A stretch of DNA of 64,000 nucleotides from Tetraselmis striata (lineage: Eukaryota; Chlorophyta; Chlorodendrophyceae; Chlorodendrales; Chlorodendraceae). The notes beneath the pieces are model-generated. The model did not search any database. It was not told where the DNA came from and saw nothing but the letters and a program-made list of their open reading frames with translations. The stretch spans positions 310,001-374,000 of the forward strand of contig VCJN01001508.1 of the NCBI GenBank assembly GCA_006384855.1. Reading direction: 5' to 3'. This document shows, piece after piece, positions 48,751 through 59,741 of this stretch; the first letter of the stretch is position 1, and each line of letters opens with the position of its first letter. A program made the translations under genes and the position numbers.

Positions 48751-49714
48751 AATAGTTGGCGTCGCGGGTAGAGACTACAATAATATGGTGGCTGCTACGT
48801 GTACCTCACTGGTACTGATGACTGTGGCCGGCTTGTGTTGATCTGGTACCGGTAGCAATCTTACAAGTTAACAGTCGCTGTTATTGTGGGTACCTGTACT
48901 GTACAGCGACTACACAAACCTGTACCTGTACCTTTTTCCCCCCGTCCCCGGGACAGGACTGGCAACATAAGCTGTAAGATAGTGGTCGCCTTTCGTAGCT
49001 CATTCAATACGATATCACAACGAATATACAGCGAAATGTACGAAAAATGGGTTTACCGACACTTTGTTTTGAAACCGTCGGTGGGTGCGCGTCGGCAAGT
49101 CTTAAACCGTGTCTTTCTGCTGGACTGTACCCGTACAGGGTAGGCGGTGCGTCGGCACCCGTACAGCAGGTAGTCGCTATCCATGAGAAACCCGGAAACA
49201 CGCATCCATCGGAATACCATCGTTTCAGCGTACCAGTACCAGTGCGGCATGCGGCATGCGGGCCGCTTTTAGGCGGCTTAATGTGTTGATTTTCTGGACG
49301 ATGGAAAAGATTACTACTAAGGATGACCTACTTTTAGAGGACGGGTAGGTGGATTTGTTACTGCCCTTTTTGTAATTCACACCAGTACCAGTTCAGTCAC
49401 TGGCCTTTAATTAGTCTTGCAGAATGCTTCGGCAATTTGCTTATGGACTGGAAGTGAACATCGCGAACCCAGTAGGTCGCTACATCTCCATGAGGCTTTC
49501 CGTAAATTGATCGCTGCATAAACGGCCGCCGTAGACGCTGCAAGGCGGGTTTCACTGGTTCCATTCCCTGGGGCGGGCTGTCCCGCCAGGGGCGGGAAAG
49601 ACAGCAGCGACTATGAGATACCAGTACCCGTACCAATATCACTTTTTTTCCCGCAGGCTACCTGTAGCGACTACCTGAAGTCGCTACTAGGTACCTCAGT
49701 GGACGACCACGTTT
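48751..49714. other. Non-coding stretch rich in short recurrent words
   Basis: No gene. Contains GTACCCGTA and GTAGCGACTAC words that recur through the window. CTGCCCTTTTTGTAATTCAC at 49361-49380 also occurs near 59349. Confidence 0.4.
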
Positions 49715-49900
49715 TGATCTAAACTAGTTTATGGGGTTTCCATCCTTGACCTAACCGCTTTTCAGCTACAAGTGCTGCGCAGTGGTACGGGAACTAGTAA
49801 CTGTTGTTGCGCCCTTGTTGGGTGCAGCACGAGTAGACATAAAAGCAGCCAGAACAGCTGAGCCTGCCATCTTCCAGTTTTCGCTGCGTTCCACGCAGCG
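49715..49900 (+). repeat. A1 repeat of element I
   Basis: Begins TGATCTAAACTAG and ends CCACGCAGCG. It is identical to A2 (52633-52818) except for GAACTAGTAA versus GAACAAGTAA. Its last part (CTGCCATCTTCCAG) is shared with the A repeats of element II. Confidence 0.92.
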
Positions 49901-50013
49901 ATGTAAAAACTGTCTCGTAACCCGTTGCGAGCAAGGTCACCCCAGGTTGTTCAAGACCACACCCGGCTCGCCACCCGAGTGTGATATTCTCGTCCGTACG
50001 TCCGTGCGTTACT

Positions 50014-50891
50014 ATGTCAGATGGAGAAGAACCCGTCGCGGAGCCGACGCTGCAGTCGCTGAACGCAGATATGAGGGCCCAGTCTTCATTACTGCGAGAG
50101 CTGGCTACAGCTGTGGCACAATTGACGGCTCGTGATCGCGTTGTTGATGGAGAAGGGGCACATGGCTCCGGCTCAGGACAGCGCTTCGCGAGACAGCCGA
50201 CAGGCAGCGGGGGAGCCGCAGAGCGCCCCGACTTGCTAGAGCTAGCCCAGAGCGGCCGTGTCGGAGCAAAATCCGTGAGTGCCGAGGATGACTACCTCGC
50301 GGTGCCAGAGCTACTGCAGAGAGCAGAGTCTGGTTACGAGGCCGTTCGACCGGTCAGCCGAGTGCCTGGACTTTTCCCTTTGAGCCGACCTAACGAACGA
50401 GTACCTCAAGCAGGATGACCGGCGTCTGCCGGCCCAGGAGGAGTACTTGTGGATGTATGTCGTGTTTCGGGGCCCACATGGCCGCCCTTTTCGTGGCGCT
50501 CGACGAGCTACTGCCCTACGTCCCTTCCAGCAACCAGGACTTCACCCCCTACCTCGCGAGAGCCCGGAACCACGCCGAGGCCATCGACAAGGCGTTTCGG
50601 TTTCGTTTGGCCTTCCTACGGAAGCTCAATGAGATCAAGCGTGTGCACGGTGACCAAGGTGTTCTGGATGTGCTGCGAGCTCAGCATTTTCAGCCTGCTT
50701 CGGAGCATCTGGGTTCCGCGATCTTTGGGGACCTCATGCGGGACTACGAGCGTCGTGTTTTCGAGGCGACCGTTGCCAGCAGCGCCAAGGCGACCGCTAC
50801 TTCTCGAGTGGCGGCTGCAGCTGCAGGTCGCGGGCGTGGGCGAGGACGTGGCGGCGGACGTGGACGTGGCCGCGAAGGTGAGCACGAGTGA
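50014..50891 (+). pseudogene. Gag-like frame of element I, broken by frameshifts
   Basis: From ATG 50014 (MSDGEEPVAEPTLQSLNADM) the frame encodes a coiled-coil-like N-terminus and stops at 50418. The continuing sequence is read in shifted frames: LTNEYLKQDDRRLPAQEEYL, then FVALDELLPYVPSSNQDFTP through a helical segment. It ends in a Gly/Arg-rich RGRGRGRGGGRGRGR tail before a stop at 50891. A helical body plus a basic RG tail before the recombinase fits a nucleic-acid-binding gag protein. Two frame changes suggest inactivation or programmed shifting. Confidence 0.6.
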
Positions 50892-50927
50892 CGGTGTGGG
50901 GCGCCGTTCGTCGGAGCTGCAGGAGCC

Positions 50928-52553
50928 TTGCGAGGCCACCTTTCGGTGACCGCCGCAAGGCGCACCCTTGCAGCTCAACGACGGGATGAGCGCCCTGTGT
51001 CAGGACCTGACCCCCCCACCTTACAGACTTCATTTAGACCTTCCTCGGTGCGGCGCTTCTTACAGCTACAGCCGAGTGCGGCTCAACCATCCGCACACCT
51101 GCACATGGCGGCTCAACCATCCGCCTTTCTTACAACCCCATCTCTGCGTTCGTCGGTTGTTACACTACGAGTTACAACCGGTTCGCAACGACCAAGTTTC
51201 GCGCGTGTACGTTACGCACGGGACAGGCGCTATGAGCGCGAAGGGCGCGCGGGGCGGCCCTCCTACCTGAACCTAGCCCCGCAAACCCGTACTGGAGCTA
51301 CTGCAAACCCGTCCAGCAACTACCGGCCAACCGCCGGGAACCTAACCGCTGCTGCCGAGTACTTTGCGAACAGTAGCCGTCCCGGTGGCACTCTGTCAGT
51401 AAAACGACGCACTTACGTAATCGACGAGCCCGCAGCTATCGCTCCGTGGGCTGCGTCACTGCGATCCCGACTACAGGACGCGTTCGGCTCAGACGAGCTA
51501 GGCCAGCGGACGCTCGACCTGCTCTCCAGCTCCCTCAGCGCTCAGACCCTCAAGAGCTACGCCGGCAGGTTGGCTCAGTTCGCTGAGTTCTGCCACGACT
51601 CCGAGAACATCAGCCCGCTAGAGGCGACTACTGCTACTGTTGTTCGGTACGTTGCCTGGATCGGGGAGCGAGGGCATATCGCAGCTAAGTCGCTGCAGCC
51701 CTATCTGTCTGCCATCAACACCTTCTTCGAGCTGCACAACCTCGTCCCGATCGCCAAGGACAGCCTACACCTCACTTCGGCAAGACGTGGGTTAATGTTA
51801 CGTCAGCGTCGACTGGACGCTGCCCCTTTGCGTGTCCCTCTGCCTGCGGATGTAGCTTACCGCTTCGTCTCAAAGGCCGAGCTAATTGTGTCTGCTCCTT
51901 ACCCAGAGTCCCACCTCGACTACCGAGCCCTCTTGGCCTCGGTTGTCAACTTCCTGTTCTTTGCCAGGGGCCTTACTGGCGTCTCTTGTCGAGTGCAAGA
52001 TGTGCATGTCGACACCTACAACATCACCTTGCAGATCTACCGCGAGAAGGGTCGCGCCGGCCGGCGGGGACCTGACGACCTGCGCGTACTTCTCCTTCCA
52101 GTGTCCGAGCACCCTCGAGTGGCACGACTCTTGCGCTACTTCATCGACAACGTCCAGTCTGTCCCCCTGGTTACTGTTGGCTTGGCTACCTCCAACTTCT
52201 GGGCTGTCAATGTGGCAGAGCAGTCGAAACCTTGGACTGCTACTACGATGTCAGACTGGCTGTCTACAGCAGTCAACCTAGTCAACGCTGCCCCCCCTGC
52301 TGGCACTTCCTGGACTTCACACAGTCTACGCAAGGGCGCAGCCTCTGCAGCAAACGCCATTGGAACGCCACTGTCCCACATCCGCTACCAGGGCGGTTGG
52401 GCCACCAACTCTGATGTCGTTCTGGACTACATCGACCCCAACGTTCTTCCTTCTCCTGGCGCGTGGTTCTTCTTTGGACACATCGCCCCTCTCCGCCACT
52501 TCCAAGTCCAACAGGACTCCGCAGCGGTGGCCTTCCCAGTGCCTCCTTCATGA
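50928..52553 (+). CDS. Tyrosine recombinase of element I
   Basis: Open frame of 541 codons with no ATG at its very beginning (the first in-frame ATG is near 51100), so it may be made by frameshifting, splicing or reinitiation. Residues up to about 160 are low-complexity (Pro/Ser/Thr/Arg). A SAM-like core-binding domain follows (SAQTLKSYAGRLAQFAEFC, TVVRYVAWIGERG). The catalytic domain shows the expected residues: Arg I in RGLTGVSCRVQDVHVD, Lys in IYREKGR, the box II HxxR in TSHSLRKGAAS, then GGWATNSDVVLDYID with the Trp at the His/Trp site and the nucleophilic Tyr. Tyrosine recombinases of this order integrate a circular DNA copy without target-site duplication. The domain looks intact. Cryptons also carry such enzymes but lack split direct repeats. 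Confidence 0.88.
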   Translation: MRGHLSVTAARRTLAAQRRDERPVSGPDPPTLQTSFRPSSVRRFLQLQPSAAQPSAHLHMAAQPSAFLTTPSLRSSVVTLRVTTGSQRPSFARVRYARDRRYEREGRAGRPSYLNLAPQTRTGATANPSSNYRPTAGNLTAAAEYFANSSRPGGTLSVKRRTYVIDEPAAIAPWAASLRSRLQDAFGSDELGQRTLDLLSSSLSAQTLKSYAGRLAQFAEFCHDSENISPLEATTATVVRYVAWIGERGHIAAKSLQPYLSAINTFFELHNLVPIAKDSLHLTSARRGLMLRQRRLDAAPLRVPLPADVAYRFVSKAELIVSAPYPESHLDYRALLASVVNFLFFARGLTGVSCRVQDVHVDTYNITLQIYREKGRAGRRGPDDLRVLLLPVSEHPRVARLLRYFIDNVQSVPLVTVGLATSNFWAVNVAEQSKPWTATTMSDWLSTAVNLVNAAPPAGTSWTSHSLRKGAASAANAIGTPLSHIRYQGGWATNSDVVLDYIDPNVLPSPGAWFFFGHIAPLRHFQVQQDSAAVAFPVPPS

Positions 52554-52606
52554 CTTGGCGCTACCCCTTCTCCGTCAATCCACCGCTCTCTCCGTTCGCT
52601 CAAGAC

Positions 52607-52634
52607 TGGCAAAACCAGACTCAACTTTGAAATG
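52607..52634 (+). repeat. B1 repeat of element I
   Basis: 28 bp identical to B2 (52912-52939), beginning TGGCAAAACCAGACTC. It overlaps the start of A2 by two bases (TG). Confidence 0.9.
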
Positions 52635-52818
52635 ATCTAAACTAGTTTATGGGGTTTCCATCCTTGACCTAACCGCTTTTCAGCTACAAGTGCTGCGCAG
52701 TGGTACGGGAACAAGTAACTGTTGTTGCGCCCTTGTTGGGTGCAGCACGAGTAGACATAAAAGCAGCCAGAACAGCTGAGCCTGCCATCTTCCAGTTTTC
52801 GCTGCGTTCCACGCAGCG
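52633..52818 (+). repeat. A2 repeat of element I
   Basis: 186-bp direct copy of A1 placed immediately after B1, as in the split direct repeat arrangement. Confidence 0.92.
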
Positions 52819-52911
52819 CCCCCCCTGACTCCGTTTTCCCTCCACGCTTTTCGCTAAACCTTCCTGCCAATTTCGGCTCTTGACCGTGTAAAACAGCCTG
52901 CGCGACCTTTT

Positions 52912-52939
52912 TGGCAAAACCAGACTCAACTTTGAAATG
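52912..52939 (+). repeat. B2 repeat and 3' end of element I
   Basis: Identical to B1; ends GAAATG before unrelated sequence. Confidence 0.9.
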
Positions 52940-53978
52940 CAGGGGTGTACGGGTAGTCGCCATATACCATGGGTGCATCCTCGCCACCCAGAGTACCCGT
53001 ACGCGGTCCATGCAACCCGGTAATTTTAACCATTTTGTTGTGCTAGCTGCAGCATCCAAGAAATCCATACATAAATCCAGAAGGAATCCAGCTACGGGCC
53101 ACCATAGGCAGCCACATACCAGGTATCGCCAGCCCAAGCCGCCGCTCCACGCAGTTGGGACGCTCTCCCCAACACACAATCCCGGGCCACTCCAATAGCG
53201 GCAATAGGACGAATGTGAGATGGAGGCGCCGACGGGAAAGGAGCTTCGAAGAGGTCACGCAACAAGAAGCGGAAGTGGAGGGGTGGGGGCGGGGGGGGGG
53301 GGGGGGGGGTTCAACCCAAAACGGGGTGCCACGGTCGGGTAACCGACGCGGGCCTCCCAGCGCCAAAACCGCCGCCCGCTCGGTCGCGTCCCCTTCCGCC
53401 GAACGTAGAACTCCCTCCCCAACACAACATCCCGAGCCACTCCAATAACGGCACAATGCCGAATGTGAGGTGGAGCCGCCGACATGATAGGAAGGGAGAG
53501 GGGGCTCAACGAACAACGAACGAGAAGTTGACCGGACCAGCAACGACATAAGACGACAGTGTCCAGCTCGCACTGCTCCTCCACGGAAGTGGCGGCACGG
53601 GCGAGTCCAAGGCTACCAAGATGCCACCCGTGCACGAGCCCCGCCCCCATCCCCAACCGGGGGTGGAGGCGGACTGAGGCCTAGCGATTCAGAGAGCCGA
53701 GGACGGTCGTCGGGTCCACCCGGTCAACGGGTAGTGGGTGGGGGGATCTGGTGATTTTTAACCATATCGTATGGTTCGAGAACCCTAGGTTCGGTAGTGG
53801 CGTAAGGTATGAGATGCAAGCGGCGCAACGTATGTAGGATGTAGGTGGACAGGGAAAGTCTGGGGAAACGCGGCACGTCGGCAAGAGGAACGGCGTTGAT
53901 GGCGAGAAATTGAGCTTTTGGCACGTTTATTGGCAAAAACGACACCCCGCTACGCACGGCAGGCGGGTGTGTATGTGT

Positions 53979-54009
<31 letters not shown>

Positions 54010-54480
54010 GCACTGCCAAGCGGCACGGAATAAGGAGGGGGGGGGGGGGACGCGGGCTAACATGATGAGGAAGGCCGGAAGCTGCATCCGCAATACCTAG
54101 GGTTCCCACAACGATTAGATATACATCAGGGTCTGAAAGCTACTCGGCTTGGACAGTGGAGAACAACAAGTCACCACGTTGTAATTCAATTTAAATTCCA
54201 TTTTTGGCGCGTTCGGTCTCGCTTTCGTCGTGCGTAGTTGTGCCTATCGCGCGAAATTCCTCCATGCGGTGTACGAAACCTGGCTTCGCGTCGTCATGGC
54301 GGACGCAAGGGGGATGTAGGTGGACATCCGAAGCGTGGGGAAAGGTGGCACCTCGGAAGCAGAAGGGCGGGGTGGCGTGGTGGCGTGTGATTGCGCACGG
54401 TGGCGAGGGGCTTGCGTCTCGCATAGCTTTGTTGTTGGTTCCTCTACGAGGTCCCGACCACATCGGCGTCGCGTACTAGG
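52940..54480. repeat. Diverged repeat pairs and homopolymers
   Basis: A block with CTCCCCAACACA, CACTCCAATA, CGAATGTGAG and GGAG(G/C)CGCCGAC occurs near 53165-53235 and again near 53410-53485. GGATGTAGGTGGACA followed by GGGGAAA and GGCAC(G/C)TCGG occurs near 53838 and 54311. A (GT)n run at about 53966-53992 leads into a G run (53993-54010), and a second G run lies near 54040. No gene was recognised. Confidence 0.6.
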
Positions 54481-57400
54481 TTAGGCCATGGGCGTCTAGG
54501 TGGTAATGCAACGTATCACACGGCTACCGCTATATGTTGGCCCAACGCTGGAAGACTATCAAGTACCGTATATCATGCCATCAATATTAACCTCCATCCT
54601 ATATATTAGAGTCGCTACGTGCACATAGCTCTCTGCACACTGGTACGTTTACCAATACAAACCTCGCGATGTCGTCCGATATTGTACGGGTAGTCGCTTT
54701 TTATCATCGCCTGAGCGTATCGCCTTTGCTATCTTCACATTTCATGAGTGCATATAGCTGTGTGCACACGCGCGAATGCTCGGGTAGTAGTTGCACAACG
54801 ATCCGACGAGCACGCGAAAAGTGCACATAGCTATGTGCACACCGTATAATTCCTATCTGCACACGGTGTGTGCGTACGTGTCAAACGGATGTCCCACAGC
54901 GCCCGGATGTTTCCACAACGTCATCGGACGGCGATTGAGCGGCGCCGGCAAGGTCCGGATGGGTGCGGCGGCAGCTACCGGTACTAAACCGAGTATGTCG
55001 CCGCTCCGGGCGGGTACCTATAGCAAACATGGATGGGCGCGACCGGCTATTGCCGCCACGCGACAAAACATCCTTACCACCATCAACCCGTCGCATGCGG
55101 GCCTTGTTCCCGACACGGCCGTAGACTCGGGCGCCTCGGCCCAAGGCTGCGCGGAGAGGGAGGCGTCGCGCAGCTTGTACACGCCCGCGCACATATTTTC
55201 GTGTCCGACCTTGGTCAGCCGAGTCACTCTCTCAATCACCGAGAGTGACTTCTGCACCTTGCGATTGGTTGCGGGCGCAGCCATCGCACTTGCGGCTGCG
55301 CTAGGGCGGATCATGCTCGTGCGATTGCTCCGGGTCTCAGACTAGAACATGTTGCTAGCATGATGAGTCGGTGACGGGGTCGGTGAGCTGGGATTGGCGA
55401 CTACGGGTATCGGTAGCGACTTTTCAAACGCGAGGCGCGGACCGGGGTGGGAGGCGTCCGGATTATCCCGTACATGCCCTGCCACGGCCGGTGGCGACAC
55501 CCTCACGCGCGCGCATGATCGTCTTCAGATATAATTGTCGAGGGAGCTCAGATTGCTATTTGCACAGTGTAGGACCGATCTTACCCGGCTATGTGCACAC
55601 CGTAATGTTGCCATGTGCACATGTGCAGATAGCGCCGTATATGACGGGGGTAATACATATGAAGTCCACTCATCGTCATAAAATAAAATGTCCTCGACAA
55701 CATGGGATGGCAAAGCTAGATCGGAGGGTGGGCAGCATGGGCCACAACTATTTATAGCGATAATACCACAATCATGGCATGTGACGGCGGCGTGACTGCT
55801 GGACTCAACCATCCCCGGCGAGGGATGTGCCGGCAACACAACCCATGTATCCCAAACCCATTGTGATCGACAGCGTGTGGGGATCCGCCATCTTGAGCAC
55901 GGTGTGACGGTGGCCTATGGCATGCATGCTTTGGGTTGCAATGACCAGCACATGGGGCAACGCGGGCATGGGCAAACGATTGATGTTGCGGCAAACAGTT
56001 CTAACACGGGTTTCGCATCGTCGATTATGGAGCAGGGGGCGGCATTGCTGCTGGTATGTTCGTTGTGTGTGGTACTAATGGTATGCTTGTGTACCGCGCC
56101 GCCCGCGCCGCAGCCGCCCGCCTCTTATAACGATCCCGCAGAGCTATATATGCGCCCACGAAAATGTGATTAAATATTCCAGCCGCGCGATGAAATATCA
56201 ATAGTGGGGATACCGTGTGACAAGTGCCGTTGCCTGAAGGCCGGCGGAATCCCGTCGGTGATGCATGCCACCGCCAGTAGCTTACGCAACTCGACAGTCG
56301 AGCCGGCGATGAAAGCCCCGCCCGTAGCACGCGGCGTGATATATAGTACTCGTCCGCTGCGGGCTGGAGACGAGGATTGCCAAGCAAGTACTCGAGTACA
56401 CGGGCAAAGACGATGGGAAGAGCCCCGGGGGTAGCGGACTGATGGGAGGCATCCCGTTCTGAAAATCGGGCAGAGCCGTAGCGAGGGTGGTTTCCCACTC
56501 AAGGTAGTGTGGTTATTCGCTCGAAGGGGCGAAGGGCGCACGGAAGTTCCAGTCCTAACCACCGGCGCGGGACTCGTTCCCGCCCGGAATGGCGTCCTCT
56601 TCACCGGCGGCAGCCGGCGGCATAGGAGTCTCTTGGGTGGTGAAGAACCCAGAGAGCTGCTCTAGGATGAGTTGCTTCGCTCATTCATTCATTCTCGTGT
56701 CTTCCGCCTCACGACACGCCGCCTCGATGGAGCCTTGCGTGTCGTAGCCGTCGTCCCAACGCGCCCTCGACAGCCGTCGCCTTGCCGGCGTCGACCATCT
56801 TGGAGCCGGTGGGTGAGCCGCTGCTAGACATAGCAAAGGGGTCGTCGGGAAGGGAATCGCGTGAAGAAGAAAGAGAAAAAGAGCCTCGGCTTGAGCTGTC
56901 ATGTAGCAGCAGCGAGAGCGGAGGGTGGAAGGTTTAGTACCTTTTTCGGGGGGTTGCGTCACGGTCTGAAACCGCGAGTCGGAGGTGTGCGGGCAAGAGG
57001 CCATCACTGAACTAAGAGAGTGGTTCAATCTAGCGGACGATGATGGTTTTATAATACTTGATGGGTAAGGGGGGGGGGGGGGGGGGGGGCGATGTGTTCG
57101 CCGCGGGCGGCACGCAAAGTGCCGTGCATCATCGGTTTCTAGGTGCTGACTGTGGTCGATCACCGGCGTGGTGCAAAGATCGCGGGAAGCCGGTGTCGAA
57201 ACCCGTATACTCTAAGGTGCAGAGAGGGGAAAAGGAAACCCCAAGAACACAGCTCTAAACAAAGCCCTCAGCCGCCACGGCGTTCCCGACCGGTCGATAC
57301 CGGGCGCGTCGTCATCGTGTACGAGTACCCGATGTACTAGCAAAAGTACTGCAGCTCGTCAATTTTCATCAGAAATTAAGAAAAGCGGCACGGTGAAGTT

Positions 57401-58230
57401 AGCCCTTGTAAAATCTACTTCCGGGATGCCATTTTTAGATCTTTAGTTCCGTTTTCGACGGTCCTCCCATTTCGTCGCGAGATGTACTGCGCAAAAACTC
57501 TTAGTACATAGCATAGAATGGGAGGGGAGTCCGTGAGAACGGGCGAGGGCGGCGAGCGCGAGGAGACGGGAGCCCGGCACTTAAAAGGCGGGGCGGGCGT
57601 CCGGCGGGGGCGGAGAGGCCGGGTACTATGGCAACGACTCAGGGGCCATGAGACATGAGTCGGAGTGCCATGAGGAGGGAGTCGCAGCCATGCCGCGGGA
57701 GGAGTCAGCCAGCGGCCATCTCGGTCTGACCCTAGACGGGCGGCTACAACGACGAGGCGCGCTGCGGAGGCAAGCGGCGCGCGGGCGAGCAGGCTCGGCC
57801 CGCCGACCACTGAGCGACGACACGCGGACGGGGGGGGAGGGGGGGGGGGCTGGTGCCCGCCTTTCCCTCTCCGGTTCGCCTTGATGACCCCATCGCAGGA
57901 GTTCATGCGGGCGAGATGTCGGCAGCATCGGCGGACCGCGGCCGACGCCGGCGGACCGCCACAACGACCGGGGCGGTGGGGCAATCAGCGCGGCGACCTG
58001 CGGGATATGTTCCGCGATGGATGCAGGTGGAGCCAAGACGCAGCACGACGACCGAAGATTGCGCAGTGCCAATGCATTACGACCGATGTACATGAACACC
58101 TCTTCGGGGTCGGGGCGAGTATTGTATTCGTAATTCCCGTACTGCCGATTACATGTATTCGCTCATACTGGCTGGCGATCGCCCGTAGCATTCCGGAAAT
58201 AACACATCTATCGATAACGTGATGGAAGGA
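54481..58230. other. Gene-poor stretch
   Basis: Several GC-rich open frames are present. A minus-strand frame at 55018-55314 contains the fairly ordinary segment SLSVIERVTRLTKVGHENMC, but no family or splice signals support any of them. A G run lies at about 57069-57088. Confidence 0.3.
55915..56040 (+). repeat. Dispersed repeat family, copy a
   Basis: Words CACATGGGGCAACGCGGGC and AACACGGGTTTCG recur in diverged form at 58385-58490 and 58790-58875. Confidence 0.6.
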
Positions 58231-58384
58231 GGCGGGGTGTGGAAACGAAAGAGGATGGCCGAAAGCTTGAGCTGTAATCACGCTATATGTGTTCCCTACT
58301 GTGGTTAGAGATGGCATGGCATACGAACAACTCAGTATGGTCGGTGGAGAGCAGCAAACTAGCACATTGTAATCAACTTCAATT

Positions 58385-58490
58385 TCAGTTGCAATGGCAA
58401 GCATATGGGGTAGCGCGGGCGTGGGCCGTCGAAGTATGCTGCGGGAAATAACTGTAACGAGGGTTTCGGAGCATGGCGTATATAGAGCAA
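58385..58490 (+). repeat. Dispersed repeat family, copy b
   Basis: GCATATGGGGTAGCGCGGGC ... GTAACGAGGGTTTCGGA, matching copies a and c in order and spacing. Confidence 0.65.
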
Positions 58491-58789
58491 CGGTGCGGCG
58501 GAGCTATTGTTGTGTTCGGCGTGTGTGGCGTCCGCGGCCCTATTGTTACGGGGTTGTATAGTGTCTTCCAGAAATGTGTGATGCATCCCCCGCATTACAT
58601 GGTAAGCTGCGTGCACTATTTGTTGTGGTGCCGTATATGCATTGCCGGTGCCGTGCAATTATAATAACTTTCCCCCGGCGGTGGGCAGGATATATCGCAC
58701 GGAAAGAAACGCGGGGCAACGATCGTCGCGGCTTAGGCTGACTGAAACTCACAGGGAGTGATACTTACACTCCCTGGTTTGGTCTATAT

Positions 58790-58875
58790 TGGCCATCACA
58801 TGGGGTAGTGAGCGCGGGCGAGGACTTACAAATTATACTTCAAGAAATAGTTGTAACGAGGGTTTCGGACTATTC
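58790..58875 (+). repeat. Dispersed repeat family, copy c
   Basis: CACATGGGGTAGTGAGCGCGG ends its first part (as read without the last G); GTAACGAGGGTTTCGGA follows, about 400 bp downstream of copy b. Confidence 0.65.
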
Positions 58876-59220
58876 ACCCCCTCCCCCTTCCAAACGCGAT
58901 CGATATTGGTAGACACTTTAAAACGAAGTAGAAGAGGGGGGGGGGTTACATTTACTGGCCAAGGATGTCTAAATTGAGCACTGAGCGCGAGGCGAAGGTA
59001 ATGGAGAGGACGGGCCGGCAGCGCTAGTGGTGCGATGACGATGATGGGCCATCAGTTGACGCAACATGCCGCGACTCCCCATATCGCCCACCAAACACAC
59101 GCTCATACGTATTGATATGTGAAGTAACTTGACAGTTGAATCAGCGATGCGTCGATTTGTCGATCAGAAATTTTTAAAAGAACGGGTTCTATATCACTGG
59201 CCTACAGTTCCATTAATTGC
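58876..59220. other. Non-coding stretch, nothing recognised
   Basis: Only short open frames and no repeat landmark. Confidence 0.35.
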
Positions 59221-59530
59221 ATTGCGAGCGCTTTGAAGTACCAGCAGCGAGCGTTTGTATTGCCAGCGCTTTAAAGTACTAGAGTGTTTTTTTCCATTAC
59301 CAACAGCAACTAGCGAGTACAAGTACCATTACCAGCAATACTTTGCTACTGCCCTTTTTGTAATTCACGCCAGTACCAGCGGTACCAGTAGTCCAGGAGC
59401 ACCAGCAGCGAGTAGCGAGTACCAGTACCAGCAACGAGCGTTCGCATTGCCAGCGCTTTGAAGTAGCGACTACCTGAGTTTTTTTTTCCATTACCAGCAG
59501 CGAGTAGCGAGTACCAGTACTCATAGCCTC
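59221..59530 (+). repeat. Imperfect tandem duplication rich in ACCAGTACC/AGCGAGTA words
   Basis: ATTGCCAGCGCTTT, a T-run followed by CCATTACCA(A/G)CAGC, and AGCGAGTAC words occur twice, near 59258-59330 and 59445-59520. ACTGCCCTTTTTGTAATTCA in the middle also occurs near 49360. Confidence 0.75.
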
Positions 59531-59741
59531 CCAACCGTGAGATCGTAATCGGACGGCTGTGTAATTAAGGACCGTGGGCGGGCGGACGGGTGGGTAAATA
59601 ATAGTACTTAGTAGTACATGCCAGTAGATAAGCGCTTTAGTCATGCATCTATAGGCCCGATCCGCTGCACTATACGGGTACCCGTACGGCAATAAAGCTC
59701 ACCGCCGAAAAATCGACGCTTCGCTGGATAACATATTTGCT

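Larger units (their letters stand above)
49715..52939 (+). mobile_element. Split-direct-repeat element I with a tyrosine recombinase (DIRS/PAT/Ngaro type)
   Basis: A1 49715-49900, internal region, B1 52607-52634, A2 52633-52818, B2 52912-52939. A1 and A2 are 186 bp with one difference by eye; B1 and B2 are identical over 28 bp. A1-internal-B1-A2-B2 is the split direct repeat layout of PAT/Ngaro-type YR retroelements. The interior holds a broken gag-like frame and a long tyrosine recombinase frame only. At 3.2 kb there is no space for the reverse transcriptase/RNase H (and methyltransferase) of autonomous relatives. The near-identity of the repeats points to recent activity. Confidence 0.9.

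Noticed and set aside
49715..52939. Crypton-type transposon (tyrosine recombinase only)
   Set aside because: Cryptons lack split direct repeats; the A1-B1-A2-B2 structure and gag-like frame favour the DIRS/PAT/Ngaro order.
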